From Arthrobacter globiformis NBRC 12137 (GTDB lineage: Bacteria > Actinomycetota > Actinomycetes > Actinomycetales > Micrococcaceae): a DNA stretch of 64,000 bases. The position numbers and the translations under genes were made by a program. The number at the start of each line of letters is the position of its first letter. Position 1 is the stretch's first letter. Location of the stretch: NCBI RefSeq assembly GCF_000238915.1, contig NZ_BAEG01000091.1, positions 57,133-121,132 of the forward strand, given 5' to 3'. The notes under the pieces are model-generated. The model saw only the letters and a program-made list of their open reading frames with translations. It had not been told where the DNA came from and did no database searches. Positions 31,635 to 43,928 of this stretch are shown piece by piece.

Positions 31635-34175
31635 CCGGTTCGCCCCGGTCACCCGGACCACCGCGGTGCCGGTCTCGTCCGAGGCAGCCAGATCCACCTC
31701 CGCGGATATTCCCCAGTCGTGGTTGCCCGCCGGATCATCGAAGATCTGCCGGACCTTCCAGACGCCGGGCTCCTCGGTGATGATGAGCAGCCCGGGACCG
31801 CGGGCGTCAGGGCCGGTGCCGATGTCGTCGTGCTCGTCGAAATAGTCGTCCAGGACGTCTTCCCAGCGGTCCGCATCCCAGCCGGCGTCGCCGTCGAGCT
31901 CGCCCAGTGCGGTGGCGTCCTCGTCGGCGAAAAGCTCGACGCGGCGGAACATCTCGTTCCGGACCATGACCCGGAACGCCCGGATGTTGGACGTGAGCGA
32001 CGGCGGCGGGGGAGGCGGTGCGTCGTGCGGCGTCGGGGCGGCACCGGACGCCAGCTCCTCCCACTCGTCCAGCAGGCTGGAATCCACCTGGCGCACCAGC
32101 TCGCCGAGCCAGGCAATCAGATCCTCGAGGTCCTCCCGCAGCGCATCCTGCGGCACGGTCTGCCGGAGTGCTTTGAAGCCATCCGCCAGGTACCGCAACA
32201 CGATCCCCTCGGAACGGGCAAGGCCGTAGAACTGCACGAACTCGCCGAAGTTCATCGCGCGCTCGTACATGTCCCGGATGACCGACTTGGGAGCCAGCTC
32301 AAAGTCGCCCACCCACGGGGCTGCCTTGCGGTACACCTCGAAGGCCTCGCCCAGGATTTCCGCGAGCGGCTGGGGGTAGGTGACCTCGTCAAGCATGGCC
32401 ATCCGCTGCTCATACTCGATGCCGTCAGCCTTCATGGCGGCCACCGCCTCGCCGCGTGCCTTCTTCTGCTGCGCCGAGAGGATCTGCCGCGGCTTCTCCA
32501 GCGTGGCTTCAATGACGGAGACGACGTCGACGGCGTAGGACGGCGATTCCGGATCCATCAGGTCCAGCGCGGCCAGGGCAAACGGCGAAAGCGGCTGGTT
32601 CAGGGCGAAGTTAGGCTGCAGGTGTACGGTCAGGCGCACCGTGCGGCCGTCCGGCCCCTGTTCCGCAGCCGGGATGCGTTCCACCACCTCGGCGGCGAGC
32701 AGTTCCCGGTAGATCCCCAGGGCCTTCTTCATCAGCCGCAGCTGCGAGGGACGGCTTTCGTGGTTTTCGGTCAGGAGCCGGCGCGCCGCCGCGAACGGGT
32801 CGCCGGGACGCTCCATGAGGTTCATCAGCATCGCATGTGTCACGGTGAAGCTGGAGTTCAGTGGGTCCGGGACAGAGTCCACCAGGCGGTTGTAGGTCGG
32901 TTCCCCCCAGGACACGAATCCCTCCGGCGGCTTTTTCTTCACCACCTGGCGCAGCTTCCGCTGGTCGTCGCCGAACTTCGCGGTGGCCTTGGCCATCGCC
33001 TTGACGTTTTCCACGACGTGCTCGGGGGCCTGCACCACCACGGTGCCGGCCGTATCGTAGCCGGCCCGGCCGGCCCTTCCGGCAATCTGGTGGAACTCAC
33101 GGGAGTTGAGCAGGCGGGTGCGTACGCCGTCGTACTTGCTCAGGGCGGTGAGCACGACAGTGCGGATGGGCACGTTGATCCCCACGCCCAGCGTGTCCGT
33201 GCCGCAGATGACCTTGAGCAGGCCGGCCTGGGCCAGTTGCTCCACGAGCCGGCGGTACTTGGGCAGCATGCCCGCATGGTGCACGCCGATGCCGTGCCGG
33301 ACGAGGCGGTTCAGGGTCTTGCCGAAGCCCGCCGCGAAACGGAAGTTCGCGATGAGCTCGGCGATCCTGTCCTTTTCCTCGCGCGTGCACACGTTGATGC
33401 TCATGAGCGTCTGGGCGCGCTCGATGGCCTCCGCCTGGCTGAAATGCACCACATAGACCGGCACCTCCTTGGTGCCGAGCAGCTCTTCGAGGGTTTCGTG
33501 AACCGGCGTCTCGCGGTAGTAGTAGTGCAGCGGAATGGGGCGTTCAGCCGAGCTGACGGTGGTGGTCGGCCGTCCCGTGAGTTCGGTCATGCCGGCTTCG
33601 AACCGGCTGACGTCGCCCAGCGTGGCGGACATCAGGAGAAACTGTGCCTGTGGGAGTTCCAGCAGCGGAACCTGCCACGCCCAGCCGCGCTGCGGATCGG
33701 AGTAGAAATGGAATTCGTCCATGATCACAGCGCCCAGCTCGGCCGCCGCGCCTTCGCGCAGGGCGGTGTTGGCCAGGATTTCGGCGGTGCAGCAGATGAT
33801 CGGGGCGTCCTGGTTCACGCCGGAGTCGCCGGTGATCATGCCGACGTTCTCCGCCCCGAAGATCTCGCAGAGGGCGAAGAACTTCTCGGAGACCAGCGCC
33901 TTGATGGGGGCCGTGTAATAGCTGCGCTCACCCCTGGCCATCGCCTGGAAGTGGGCGGCAATGGCAACGAGTGACTTGCCTGATCCGGTAGGCGTCGCGA
34001 GGATCACGTTGGCGCCGGAGGCCAGCTCCATGATGGCCTCGTCCTGGGCCGGGTAGAGCTGCAGGCCGCGGCTTTCGGTCCACTCCACGAAGCGCTCGTA
34101 CAGCGTGTCCGGGTCCGCGCCGGTTCCGGTGGTGATCCGTGCGGACGGGGCGGGGAGCTGTTCAACGAGTTTCAT
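31629..34175 (-). CDS. Ski2-like DEAD/DEAH RNA helicase with DUF3516
   Basis: This is an 848-residue superfamily 2 helicase. Walker A is ATPTGSGKSLVAI (about residue 60), motif II is MDEFHFYSD (about 152), motif III is MSATLGDVSRF and motif VI is QIAGRAGRAGYDT (about 363). The C-terminal half (about 450-848) is the actinobacterial DUF3516 region. Related proteins are thought to act in RNA turnover or translation, but the substrate is not known. On the minus strand TAAGCT ends 8 nt before the ATG with GGGAGG in between, so the transcript is leaderless or nearly so. It is divergent from the methyltransferase gene. Confidence 0.9.
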   Translation of the reverse strand: MKLVEQLPAPSARITTGTGADPDTLYERFVEWTESRGLQLYPAQDEAIMELASGANVILATPTGSGKSLVAIAAHFQAMARGERSYYTAPIKALVSEKFFALCEIFGAENVGMITGDSGVNQDAPIICCTAEILANTALREGAAAELGAVIMDEFHFYSDPQRGWAWQVPLLELPQAQFLLMSATLGDVSRFEAGMTELTGRPTTTVSSAERPIPLHYYYRETPVHETLEELLGTKEVPVYVVHFSQAEAIERAQTLMSINVCTREEKDRIAELIANFRFAAGFGKTLNRLVRHGIGVHHAGMLPKYRRLVEQLAQAGLLKVICGTDTLGVGINVPIRTVVLTALSKYDGVRTRLLNSREFHQIAGRAGRAGYDTAGTVVVQAPEHVVENVKAMAKATAKFGDDQRKLRQVVKKKPPEGFVSWGEPTYNRLVDSVPDPLNSSFTVTHAMLMNLMERPGDPFAAARRLLTENHESRPSQLRLMKKALGIYRELLAAEVVERIPAAEQGPDGRTVRLTVHLQPNFALNQPLSPFALAALDLMDPESPSYAVDVVSVIEATLEKPRQILSAQQKKARGEAVAAMKADGIEYEQRMAMLDEVTYPQPLAEILGEAFEVYRKAAPWVGDFELAPKSVIRDMYERAMNFGEFVQFYGLARSEGIVLRYLADGFKALRQTVPQDALREDLEDLIAWLGELVRQVDSSLLDEWEELASGAAPTPHDAPPPPPPSLTSNIRAFRVMVRNEMFRRVELFADEDATALGELDGDAGWDADRWEDVLDDYFDEHDDIGTGPDARGPGLLIITEEPGVWKVRQIFDDPAGNHDWGISAEVDLAASDETGTAVVRVTGANRL

Positions 34176-34306
34176 TGCCTCCCAGCTTAGTGCCAGCGCG
34201 TCCCTGGACGGTTTCAGTCCGGCCCGGCGTTAGGCTCGCTCTGCCAGGACAAAACTTCAAGGACGAAGCTTCAACGAACGAGCTTCAACGAACAAACGGA
34301 GGCCAT

Positions 34307-35080
34307 GTGTGGGATCCCGCCAAATACGTTCAGTTCGGGGACTACCGGCAGCGTCCGTTCTTTGACCTGACCGGCCGCGTCCTCCCCGACGACCCGCGGC
34401 AGGTGGTGGACCTGGGTTGTGGTCCCGGCAACCTGACCGCCACGCTCGCGGCCCGCTGGCCTGACGCGCGGGTGGTGGGCCTGGACTCCTCCGCCGAAAT
34501 GCTGGCCACGGCCGAACATCACCGCCAGTCCGCGCCGGGACTGGAGTTCCGGCTCGGGGACATCGCTTCGTGGGCCCCCTCCGCGGACACCGATGTGGTG
34601 GTGAGCAACGCGGCTCTGCAGTGGGTCCCCGGGCACCCTGAACTGCTGGCCGGCTGGCTGAAGGCGCTGAAGCCGGGCGCGTGGTTTGCCCTCCAGGTGC
34701 CGGGGAACTTCACGTCCGCGTCCCATATCCTGATGCGCGACGTCGCCGAGTCGCCGAAGTGGGCCGGGAAGCTTGCCGGCGTGCTGCGCCACGATGAGGC
34801 GGTGGCGCTTCCGGCACAATACCTCGAGATCATGCTCGACGCCGGGTGCGCGGCAGACGCGTGGGAGACCACCTACCAGCAGGTGCTCACGGGCGAAAAC
34901 CCGGTGCTGGATTGGGTGCGCGGCGCCGGCCTGCGGCCCGTGCTGGCTGCGCTGCCGCCGGACGATGCCGCCGAGTTCGAGGCCGAATACGGCGCCCGGC
35001 TGGCCGAGGCCTATCCGGCCACGCCGCACGGCACGGTGTACCCGTTCCGCAGGATCTTCGCGGTGGCCCGCAAGCTTTAG
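34307..35080 (+). CDS. tam: Trans-aconitate 2-methyltransferase-like enzyme
   Basis: This 257-residue SAM-dependent class I methyltransferase has the SAM-binding motif VVDLGCGPGNLTATLA (about residue 34) and the acidic GLDSSAEML at the end of strand 2. Tam-specific sequences include MWDPAKYVQFGDYRQRP at the N-terminus and LQWVPGHPELL. Tam methylates trans-aconitate, a TCA-cycle inhibitor formed from cis-aconitate. GTG 34307 follows GGAGG with a short spacing of 4 nt. Two copies of AGCTTCAACGAAC lie just upstream (about 34267-34293), with a -10-like TAGGCT near 34230. It is probably monocistronic. Confidence 0.9.
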   Translation: MWDPAKYVQFGDYRQRPFFDLTGRVLPDDPRQVVDLGCGPGNLTATLAARWPDARVVGLDSSAEMLATAEHHRQSAPGLEFRLGDIASWAPSADTDVVVSNAALQWVPGHPELLAGWLKALKPGAWFALQVPGNFTSASHILMRDVAESPKWAGKLAGVLRHDEAVALPAQYLEIMLDAGCAADAWETTYQQVLTGENPVLDWVRGAGLRPVLAALPPDDAAEFEAEYGARLAEAYPATPHGTVYPFRRIFAVARKL

Positions 35081-35203
35081 GGCAGCCGCTCCCGCCGCGC
35101 GCGGAATGTCCCGCGCGGTCCCATGTGATCTGGCTTACAATGGCCAAGCGGTCATTGGGGGCCTGCCCAGGCTCCCGTACGCCTTGGCGATAGAGGAGGC
35201 GCG

Positions 35204-37009
35204 GTGCTGATTGGCTTAATGCTCCGCCTCCTTGGCGAGCACCGGGCCGCTGTCTGGGCGATCATCGTGCTGCAGGTGGTGCAGACGGCAGGAAACCTGC
35301 TGCTGCCGACGCTGAATGCCAGCATCATCGACGACGGGATCCTCGCCAACCAGCCCGGGGTAATCCTGGGGCTTGGCGGCTGGATGCTGGTGCTCACCGC
35401 GGTCCAGGCCGCAGCGGCCCTGGCCGCCGGATACCTCGGGGCCGACGTCGCCATGAAAATTGGCCACCGCCTGAGACGGGAGCTGTTCGCCCAGGTCCAG
35501 GCGATGTCATCCCAGGAGATCGGGACCTTCGGCGCCCCCAGCCTCGTCACCAGGGCAACCAACGACGTCCAGCAAATCCAGACCTTCGCGGTCCTGGTCT
35601 TCACCATGCTCGCCGCGGCGCCGGTCATGGGCATCGGGGGAATCATCCTGGCCATCCAGCAAAATGCGGCCCTGTCCTCTGTCGTGATCGTCATAGTCCC
35701 GGTGCTGGTGCTCATCATGTACTTGATCGTGCGCCGCCTCATACCGCTCTACCGGCAGGGCCAGGCCCTTATCGACGGCATCACCCGGATCCTCCGCGAA
35801 CAGATCATTGGCGCCAACGTCATCCGGGGCTTTGTCCGGCAGAAGCATGAAGTGGCCCGGTTCACGGAAGCGAACCGGCGGCTGACCAGCAACAACCTCC
35901 AGTCCGCGCTCCTGGTTGCGGGCATGCTTCCGATGATCATGATCGTGGTGAACCTCTCCTCGGTGGCCGTGGTCTGGTTCGGTGGGCAACTGATCGGCAG
36001 CGGCAATATGGAGGTGGGTGCCCTCACGGCCCTCATCGCCTACATCCTGCAGATCCTGCTGGCCATCATGATGGCCATGTATGTGTTCAGCACCGCACCC
36101 CGCGCGGCCGTCTGCGCCGAGCGGATCCAGGCTGTGCTGGACGTGACCCCGGCACTGGCTGTACCCGCCGTGCCGGGTCCCGCAGGGGCAGGGCAGGCCG
36201 CGACGGCGTCCGCCCCGGTGCCAACAATCGCGGTGCCAGCCATCGCGGAGCCGGCTGCCGGCTCCGGCGGGGGAGTCGAGTTCAGCCACGTCTGGTTCGC
36301 CTATCCCGGGGCGGAGTCCCCGGTCCTGGCCGACATCTCTTTTACTGCCGGACCGGGCACCACCACGGCCATCATCGGTGCCACCGGCAGCGGCAAGACC
36401 ACGCTCCTGAATCTCCTGCCACGGTTCCTGAACGCCACGTCAGGCGAAATCCGGTTGGGCGGAGCCGACATCCGGAAACTGCCCGCTGACCGGCTTCGGG
36501 AACGGATTTCGGTGGTGCCGCAGCACTCGTATCTCTTCTCAGGCACTGTGGCAGGCAACCTGCGGATGGCCGCGCCGGGGGCCACTGAGGACGACCTGTG
36601 GAGGGCCCTGCGGTTGGCGCAGGCCGAGGACTTCGTCCGTCTGCTCCCGGACGGCCTGCATGCCGCCGTCGCGCAGGGCGGGGCCGGGCTTTCGGGCGGG
36701 CAGCGGCAGCGCCTCTGCATTGCCCGCGCGATGCTCCGCACCGCGGATCTTTACCTCTTTGACGACAGTTTTTCCGCCCTGGACTATGCCACCGAGGCCG
36801 CAGTGACGCGGGCGCTCGAGCCGGTGCTGGCAGCGGCAACGGTGCTGATGGTGGCTGAACGCATCCCGACCATCATGGGTGCGGACCTGATCCTGGTGCT
36901 CGACGAAGGCCGGCTGGTGGCCCAGGGAACCCACACTGAACTGCTGGTCTCATCACCCACCTACCGGGAGATCGCCGAGTCGCAGCTGGCCCTCGATGAG
37001 CAGCCATGA
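35204..37009 (+). CDS. ABC exporter half-transporter, degenerate ATP-site subunit
   Basis: This 601-residue protein has an N-terminal type IV (type 1 exporter) membrane domain with six segments (to about residue 300). A Pro/Ala linker follows, then a nucleotide-binding domain from about 350. It has Walker A GATGSGKTT and signature LSGGQRQ. The Walker B region reads LYLFDDSFSALD, with Asp in place of the catalytic Glu, and the H-loop reads VAERIPTI, with Glu in place of His. These changes are those of the degenerate site in heterodimeric exporters. GTG 35204 follows GAGGAGG; TACAAT at 35136-35141 is a possible -10. The partner follows after 30 bp of short repeats containing CCATGA. Confidence 0.92.
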   Translation: MLIGLMLRLLGEHRAAVWAIIVLQVVQTAGNLLLPTLNASIIDDGILANQPGVILGLGGWMLVLTAVQAAAALAAGYLGADVAMKIGHRLRRELFAQVQAMSSQEIGTFGAPSLVTRATNDVQQIQTFAVLVFTMLAAAPVMGIGGIILAIQQNAALSSVVIVIVPVLVLIMYLIVRRLIPLYRQGQALIDGITRILREQIIGANVIRGFVRQKHEVARFTEANRRLTSNNLQSALLVAGMLPMIMIVVNLSSVAVVWFGGQLIGSGNMEVGALTALIAYILQILLAIMMAMYVFSTAPRAAVCAERIQAVLDVTPALAVPAVPGPAGAGQAATASAPVPTIAVPAIAEPAAGSGGGVEFSHVWFAYPGAESPVLADISFTAGPGTTTAIIGATGSGKTTLLNLLPRFLNATSGEIRLGGADIRKLPADRLRERISVVPQHSYLFSGTVAGNLRMAAPGATEDDLWRALRLAQAEDFVRLLPDGLHAAVAQGGAGLSGGQRQRLCIARAMLRTADLYLFDDSFSALDYATEAAVTRALEPVLAAATVLMVAERIPTIMGADLILVLDEGRLVAQGTHTELLVSSPTYREIAESQLALDEQP

Positions 37010-37039
37010 GGGCCGGGCAGCCATGAGGGGCGGGCGCCC

Positions 37040-38899
37040 ATGAAGGGCTCGCACGCCGCCGAACGCAAGACGGGCAGTTTCCTGCCGGCGGCCAGACGCC
37101 TCCTGGGCTTGCTGCGCCCGTTCAAGGGCAGGATGGCCCTGGCCGTCGCGGCGACCTGCGGCTTCGCCGCCCTCAATGTGGCGGCTCCCAAGCTCCTGGG
37201 TGACGCCACCGACGTCATCGTCGACGGTTTCATGCATGGCACGTTCGACGCCGGCAGGCTGGCGGCGCTGCTCGCTGTGGTGTCGCTGATGTACGTCGGG
37301 ACCTCCGTTTTCAACTGGGTCCAGGGAGCCCTGACCGCCCAGACTGTGCAGCGGCTTGTTTTCGGTCTTCGCGCCGCCGTCGAGGACAAACTGCACCGGC
37401 TGCCGTCCGCGCACTTCCACGAGCAGGCCAGGGGCGATGTCCTCAGCAGGGCAACCAACGACGTCGACAACATCTCGCAGGCGCTCAACCAGCTGCTCAC
37501 GCAGCTGATCATGTCCGTTCTGATGCTGTGCGGTTCGCTGGCCATGATGCTGTGGATCTCCCCTCTGCTGGCCGTCATCGCCCTGTTGTCCGTGCCGCTG
37601 TCCACGCTGATAACGGTGTTCATGGCGCGCCAGTCGCAGGCCTATTTCAGCGCCCAATGGGCATCCACCGGGGAGGTGAACGCCCATATTGAGGAATTCA
37701 TCACCGGTCACGAGGTGATCAAGGCATTTGGGCAGCAGGACACGGTTTCGGCCATCTTCGGCCGCGGCAACGACCGGCTGGCCCGGAGCAGCGCCCGCGC
37801 CCAGTTCGTCTCCGGAGCCGTGCAGCCGCTCATGGTTTTCGTCGCCAACCTCAACTACGTGGCCGTGGCCGTCGTCGGTGCCCTGCAGGTGGCGGCCGGC
37901 GGAATGACGATCGGCGGCATCCAGGCGTTCATCCAGTTCAGCCGGCTGTTCACCCAGCCGATGGGCCAGATCGGCGGCATGCTTACCCTCATGCAGTCCT
38001 GCGCAGCCTCGGCGGAGCGGGTCTTCGCCCTGCTGGACGAACCTGAGATCCCCCGCGAGGACCAGGTTCCGGCCCGCCACGAAAACCTCCGCGGGCGGAT
38101 TGATTTCGAGGACGTCACCTTTGCATACACCCGGGGGGCACCGGCCGTCAGCGGGCTGTCGTTCTCCGTCCTGCCGGGCCAGACCGTGGCCATCGTGGGC
38201 CACACCGGCGCCGGCAAGACCACCGTGGTGAACCTCCTCATGCGCTTCTATGAGCTCGATTCAGGCCGTATTACGATCGACGGCACGGACATCGCCACGG
38301 TGCCTGTGGACTCGCTGCGGTCCAATTTCGCCGTGGTCATGCAGGACGTCTGGCTGTTCAGCGGCACGGTGCGCGACAACATCGAGTACGGCTGGCCTGG
38401 GGCGGACGATGACCGGGTCCTGGCAGCCGCCGAGGCCAGCCACGTGGACCACTTTGTGCGGTCGCTGCCCGCCGGGTACGCCACGGTCCTGGGGGACGAC
38501 GGCGATTCGCTGAGCCAGGGCCAAAGGCAACTGATCACCATCGCGCGGGCCCGGCTCGCCGACCGCAGCGTCCTGATCCTGGATGAGGCAACAAGTTCCG
38601 TTGACACCCGGACCGAGGTGCAGATCAAGCTCGCGATGAACCGGCTGAGGCAGGGCAAGACGAGCTTCATCATTGCCCACAGGTTGTCCACCGTGCGCGA
38701 CGCTGATCTAATTCTCGTCATGGATCACGGACGCATTGTTGAACAGGGGACGCACAGCAGCCTGCTGTCCGTGGACGGTCATTACCGGCACCTGTATGAG
38801 GCCCAGTTCCGCGGGGTAGACCGCGAACTCGGCGCCATCCGCCGGCACCACGGCAGGCACGCCGCCGGCAAGCAGCGCTACCGGGAGTCCGGCCTGTGA
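37040..38899 (+). CDS. ABC exporter half-transporter, canonical ATP-site subunit
   Basis: This 619-residue protein has a membrane domain with six segments (about residues 30-320) and a nucleotide-binding domain. Walker A is GHTGAGKTT (about 390), the signature is DSLSQGQRQ, Walker B with catalytic Glu is VLILDEATSSVD, and the H-loop is IIAHRLSTV. It therefore supplies the competent Walker residues missing from the upstream subunit, and the two are expected to form a heterodimer. Heterodimers of this type export drugs, lipids or peptides; the substrate is unknown. ATG 37040 lacks a strong ribosome binding site. The stop overlaps the GntR regulator (GTGA), which suggests substrate-responsive control. 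Confidence 0.92.
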   Translation: MKGSHAAERKTGSFLPAARRLLGLLRPFKGRMALAVAATCGFAALNVAAPKLLGDATDVIVDGFMHGTFDAGRLAALLAVVSLMYVGTSVFNWVQGALTAQTVQRLVFGLRAAVEDKLHRLPSAHFHEQARGDVLSRATNDVDNISQALNQLLTQLIMSVLMLCGSLAMMLWISPLLAVIALLSVPLSTLITVFMARQSQAYFSAQWASTGEVNAHIEEFITGHEVIKAFGQQDTVSAIFGRGNDRLARSSARAQFVSGAVQPLMVFVANLNYVAVAVVGALQVAAGGMTIGGIQAFIQFSRLFTQPMGQIGGMLTLMQSCAASAERVFALLDEPEIPREDQVPARHENLRGRIDFEDVTFAYTRGAPAVSGLSFSVLPGQTVAIVGHTGAGKTTVVNLLMRFYELDSGRITIDGTDIATVPVDSLRSNFAVVMQDVWLFSGTVRDNIEYGWPGADDDRVLAAAEASHVDHFVRSLPAGYATVLGDDGDSLSQGQRQLITIARARLADRSVLILDEATSSVDTRTEVQIKLAMNRLRQGKTSFIIAHRLSTVRDADLILVMDHGRIVEQGTHSSLLSVDGHYRHLYEAQFRGVDRELGAIRRHHGRHAAGKQRYRESGL

Positions 38900-39276
38900 C
38901 CGCCGGGGATGCCTTCCCGGGGCGGTGGAAGCCGAACACCGGCAGCTCCGTGGCCCTCTTCGAGCAGCTGCGGCTCCACGTGATCGAACAGGCGGACCAG
39001 GGAAAGCTTGCCCCCGGTACACGGCTGCCGGCGGTGCGGGCCCTCGCCGGAACCCTCGGCGTGGCACCCCACACGGTGGCCCGGGCGTACAAGGAACTCG
39101 AAGCTGCGGGCGTCGTCGCCACGAAGGGCCGGAACGGGACGGTGGTCTGCGCCCGCGACGAGCGCTGGGGGGCATTGTCCGAGGCCGCAGCCGGGTATGC
39201 GGCAGCCGCGAAATCGCAGGGCGCAACGTTCGCGGAGGCGGTCCACCTGTTGGCGGCTGCTTACGACGCTGAGTAG
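38896..39276 (+). CDS. GntR-family regulator, short YtrA-like form
   Basis: This 126-residue protein has an N-terminal winged helix-turn-helix (about residues 18-85), with the GntR pattern LPAVRALAGTLGVAPHTVARAYKELEA beginning near residue 50 split between wing and recognition helix. The C-terminal part is only about 40 residues of helix, too short for a FadR or UTRA effector domain. That is the form of YtrA regulators, which typically control adjacent ABC transporter operons. GTG 38896 overlaps the stop of the ABC subunit. Autoregulation of the three-gene operon is inference. Confidence 0.88.
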   Translation: MTAGDAFPGRWKPNTGSSVALFEQLRLHVIEQADQGKLAPGTRLPAVRALAGTLGVAPHTVARAYKELEAAGVVATKGRNGTVVCARDERWGALSEAAAGYAAAAKSQGATFAEAVHLLAAAYDAE

Positions 39277-39307
39277 TGAGGGTGGCATAGCACACCCGCG
39301 TGGATAT

Positions 39308-39323
39308 TCGAAGAAGTTTTCGA
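39308..39323 (+). promoter_or_regulatory. LexA (SOS) box candidate of uvrA
   Basis: TCGAAGAAGTTTTCGA is a 16-bp palindrome close to the actinobacterial LexA consensus TCGAACNNNNGTTCGA, deviating only at the inner C/G pair. It ends 1 bp before the uvrA -10 element, in the -35/-10 spacer, an ideal position for repression. Confidence 0.7.
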
Positions 39324-39324
39324 C

Positions 39325-39330
39325 TAGCAT
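39325..39330 (+). promoter_or_regulatory. -10 element of the uvrA promoter (leaderless)
   Basis: TAGCAT ends 6 nt before GTG 39337. Confidence 0.65.
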
Positions 39331-39336
39331 TAGTGG

Positions 39337-42261
<2,925 letters not shown>

Positions 42262-42475
42262 CGGCCCAAGCCCCGAGACGCCAACCAACTAAGGCGCCTA
42301 ACCACCATGGCGGCCCGCCGTCGTCCACCGTCCGGTTGGAGTTTTTCTACAGGCAATGGCCGCTAAACGCCCCGGAAGTCGTGATATGTGTGCAAGAACT
42401 CGTCTGCGGGGGCGGAAGTATTCTTCGGAAGGCATACGAGTTTGAGCAGGCGTGCCATCGTGAGAAACTAAGCCG

Positions 42476-43192
42476 GTGACTTCAACAACAGTGCCCGTGA
42501 TCTTCGACCTGGACGGCACTCTTGTCGATCCGGCCGGCGGGATAACAGACGGAATTGCCGCGGCCCTCACCGAACATGGCCTTGCTGTCCCAAGCCAGGA
42601 CCTTCTAGACGCGATGGTGGGTCCCAAGCTGAGCGACTCCCTGCTGAACGTCGCGGCTGTTCCGCCGGCCATGCTCAAGGCGGTCATCCGGACCTATCGG
42701 ATGCATTACCTGGACTCCGGCATTGCCCAGAGCCGCCTGTATCCGGGCATCGTGGACCTGCTGGACGGCTATGTCGAGGCGGGGCGGCCCGTAGCGGTGG
42801 CGACGCAAAAGCCGCAGGCCCTTGCGCATATCGTGCTTGAACACCACAAGATCGCTCGCCGGTTCCTCACCATCAAAGGCTCAGGCGCGGACGAGACCGC
42901 GGCTGCGGCAGGTCCGGTAGGCAAGACCGGCATCATCGCCGCCGCCATGACGGCCCTCGGCACGCAGCATGCCGTGATGGTGGGCGACCGCGCGCAGGAC
43001 GTGGCCGGAGCATTGGCCAACGGGCTCGACTGCATCGGTGTCAGCTGGGGTTTTGCGCCCGACGGCGAACTGGAGGCAGCGGGAGCGGTGGCCGTCGTGC
43101 ACGACACCGCCGGCCTGCGCGCCAAGGTCGAGGAGCTGGAGAACGTCCGTGCCGCAGCCCTGAGCGAGGTGCGCAACGATGGAGCTGTTTGA
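42476..43192 (+). CDS. HAD hydrolase, phosphoglycolate phosphatase-like
   Basis: This 238-residue protein has HAD subfamily IA motifs: motif I FDLDGTLVDP (about residue 8), motif II in VAVATQKPQ (Thr, about 108), a motif III lysine near KTGIIAAAM (about 150) and motif IV MVGDRAQDV (about 165). The inserted helical cap lies between residues 20 and 85. Relatives remove phosphate from phosphoglycolate or related small phosphates; the substrate is not determined. GTG 42476 has no clear ribosome binding site, and GAAACT 6 nt upstream is a weak leaderless-type -10. The last 14 bp overlap the acyltransferase gene. The 214 bp between uvrA and this gene hold no other feature. Confidence 0.85.
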   Translation: MTSTTVPVIFDLDGTLVDPAGGITDGIAAALTEHGLAVPSQDLLDAMVGPKLSDSLLNVAAVPPAMLKAVIRTYRMHYLDSGIAQSRLYPGIVDLLDGYVEAGRPVAVATQKPQALAHIVLEHHKIARRFLTIKGSGADETAAAAGPVGKTGIIAAAMTALGTQHAVMVGDRAQDVAGALANGLDCIGVSWGFAPDGELEAAGAVAVVHDTAGLRAKVEELENVRAAALSEVRNDGAV

Positions 43193-43847
43193 CGGCGTCC
43201 GCTGGACGACGCGGACCCTTATCTCCGGTAGCTGCCGGCCAACCGTCATCGGGCTGGAGAACGTGCCCAAGGACGGTCCCTTCATTGTGGCGCCCAACCA
43301 CCTTTCCTTTTTGGACAGCGTGATTGTCCAGGCGCTCATGCCGCGTCCCGTGGCGTTCTTTGCCAAGGCGGAGTACTTCACCACCAAGGGCATCAAGGGC
43401 CGGGTGATGAAGTCCTTCTTCGAGGCAGTCGGCTCCATTCCTGTGGAACGCGGGGAGCAGGCCGCGAGCGTGCAGGCCCTCAAGACACTCCTGGACATCC
43501 TCGAGGACGGCCGGGGCATCGGGATCTACCCCGAGGGCACCCGTTCCCGTGACGGAATCCTCTACCGCGGCCGGACCGGCGTCGGCTGGCTGGCCCTCAC
43601 CACCGGCGCGCCGGTGATCCCGGTGGGACTCATCGGTACCGAGAAGCTGCAGCCCGCTGGCCGCAATGCCGTCAAGCCCCAGCACTTCACCATGAAGGTG
43701 GGGGAGCCGATCTACTTCGACAAGACCGGACCGGACCATTCCCTTCCCGCCCGGCGCCAGGTGACCGACCGGATCATGGACGCCATTGCCGAGCTCAGCG
43801 GCCAGGAGCGTTCCACCAGCTACAACCAGAGCAAGGTCATCGAGTAG
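43179..43847 (+). CDS. Lysophospholipid acyltransferase family protein (PlsC-like)
   Basis: This 222-residue protein has acyltransferase block I NHLSFLDS (the HX4D catalytic motif, about residue 37). Block II is near the VGSIPVERG stretch (about 87), block III is YPEGTRSRDG (about 115) and block IV is VIPVGLIGTEKL. It would transfer an acyl group to lysophosphatidate or another lysophospholipid at the membrane. It has no strong membrane span and is likely peripheral. Actinobacteria carry several paralogues, so the exact acceptor is uncertain. Its start overlaps the 3' end of the HAD gene, making a two-gene unit. Confidence 0.9.
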   Translation: MELFDGVRWTTRTLISGSCRPTVIGLENVPKDGPFIVAPNHLSFLDSVIVQALMPRPVAFFAKAEYFTTKGIKGRVMKSFFEAVGSIPVERGEQAASVQALKTLLDILEDGRGIGIYPEGTRSRDGILYRGRTGVGWLALTTGAPVIPVGLIGTEKLQPAGRNAVKPQHFTMKVGEPIYFDKTGPDHSLPARRQVTDRIMDAIAELSGQERSTSYNQSKVIE

Positions 43848-43916
43848 GCTGCTTCCTCACAGCAGCCGGCCGTCCGTTCAGGATGGCCTGCGGCAATCCG
43901 GAGGCCCTCAGCTCAG

Positions 43917-43922
43917 TAGACT
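43917..43922 (+). promoter_or_regulatory. -10 element of the uvrC promoter (leaderless)
   Basis: TAGACT ends 6 nt before GTG 43929; no Shine-Dalgarno sequence is present. Confidence 0.65.
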
Positions 43923-43928
43923 GGAATC

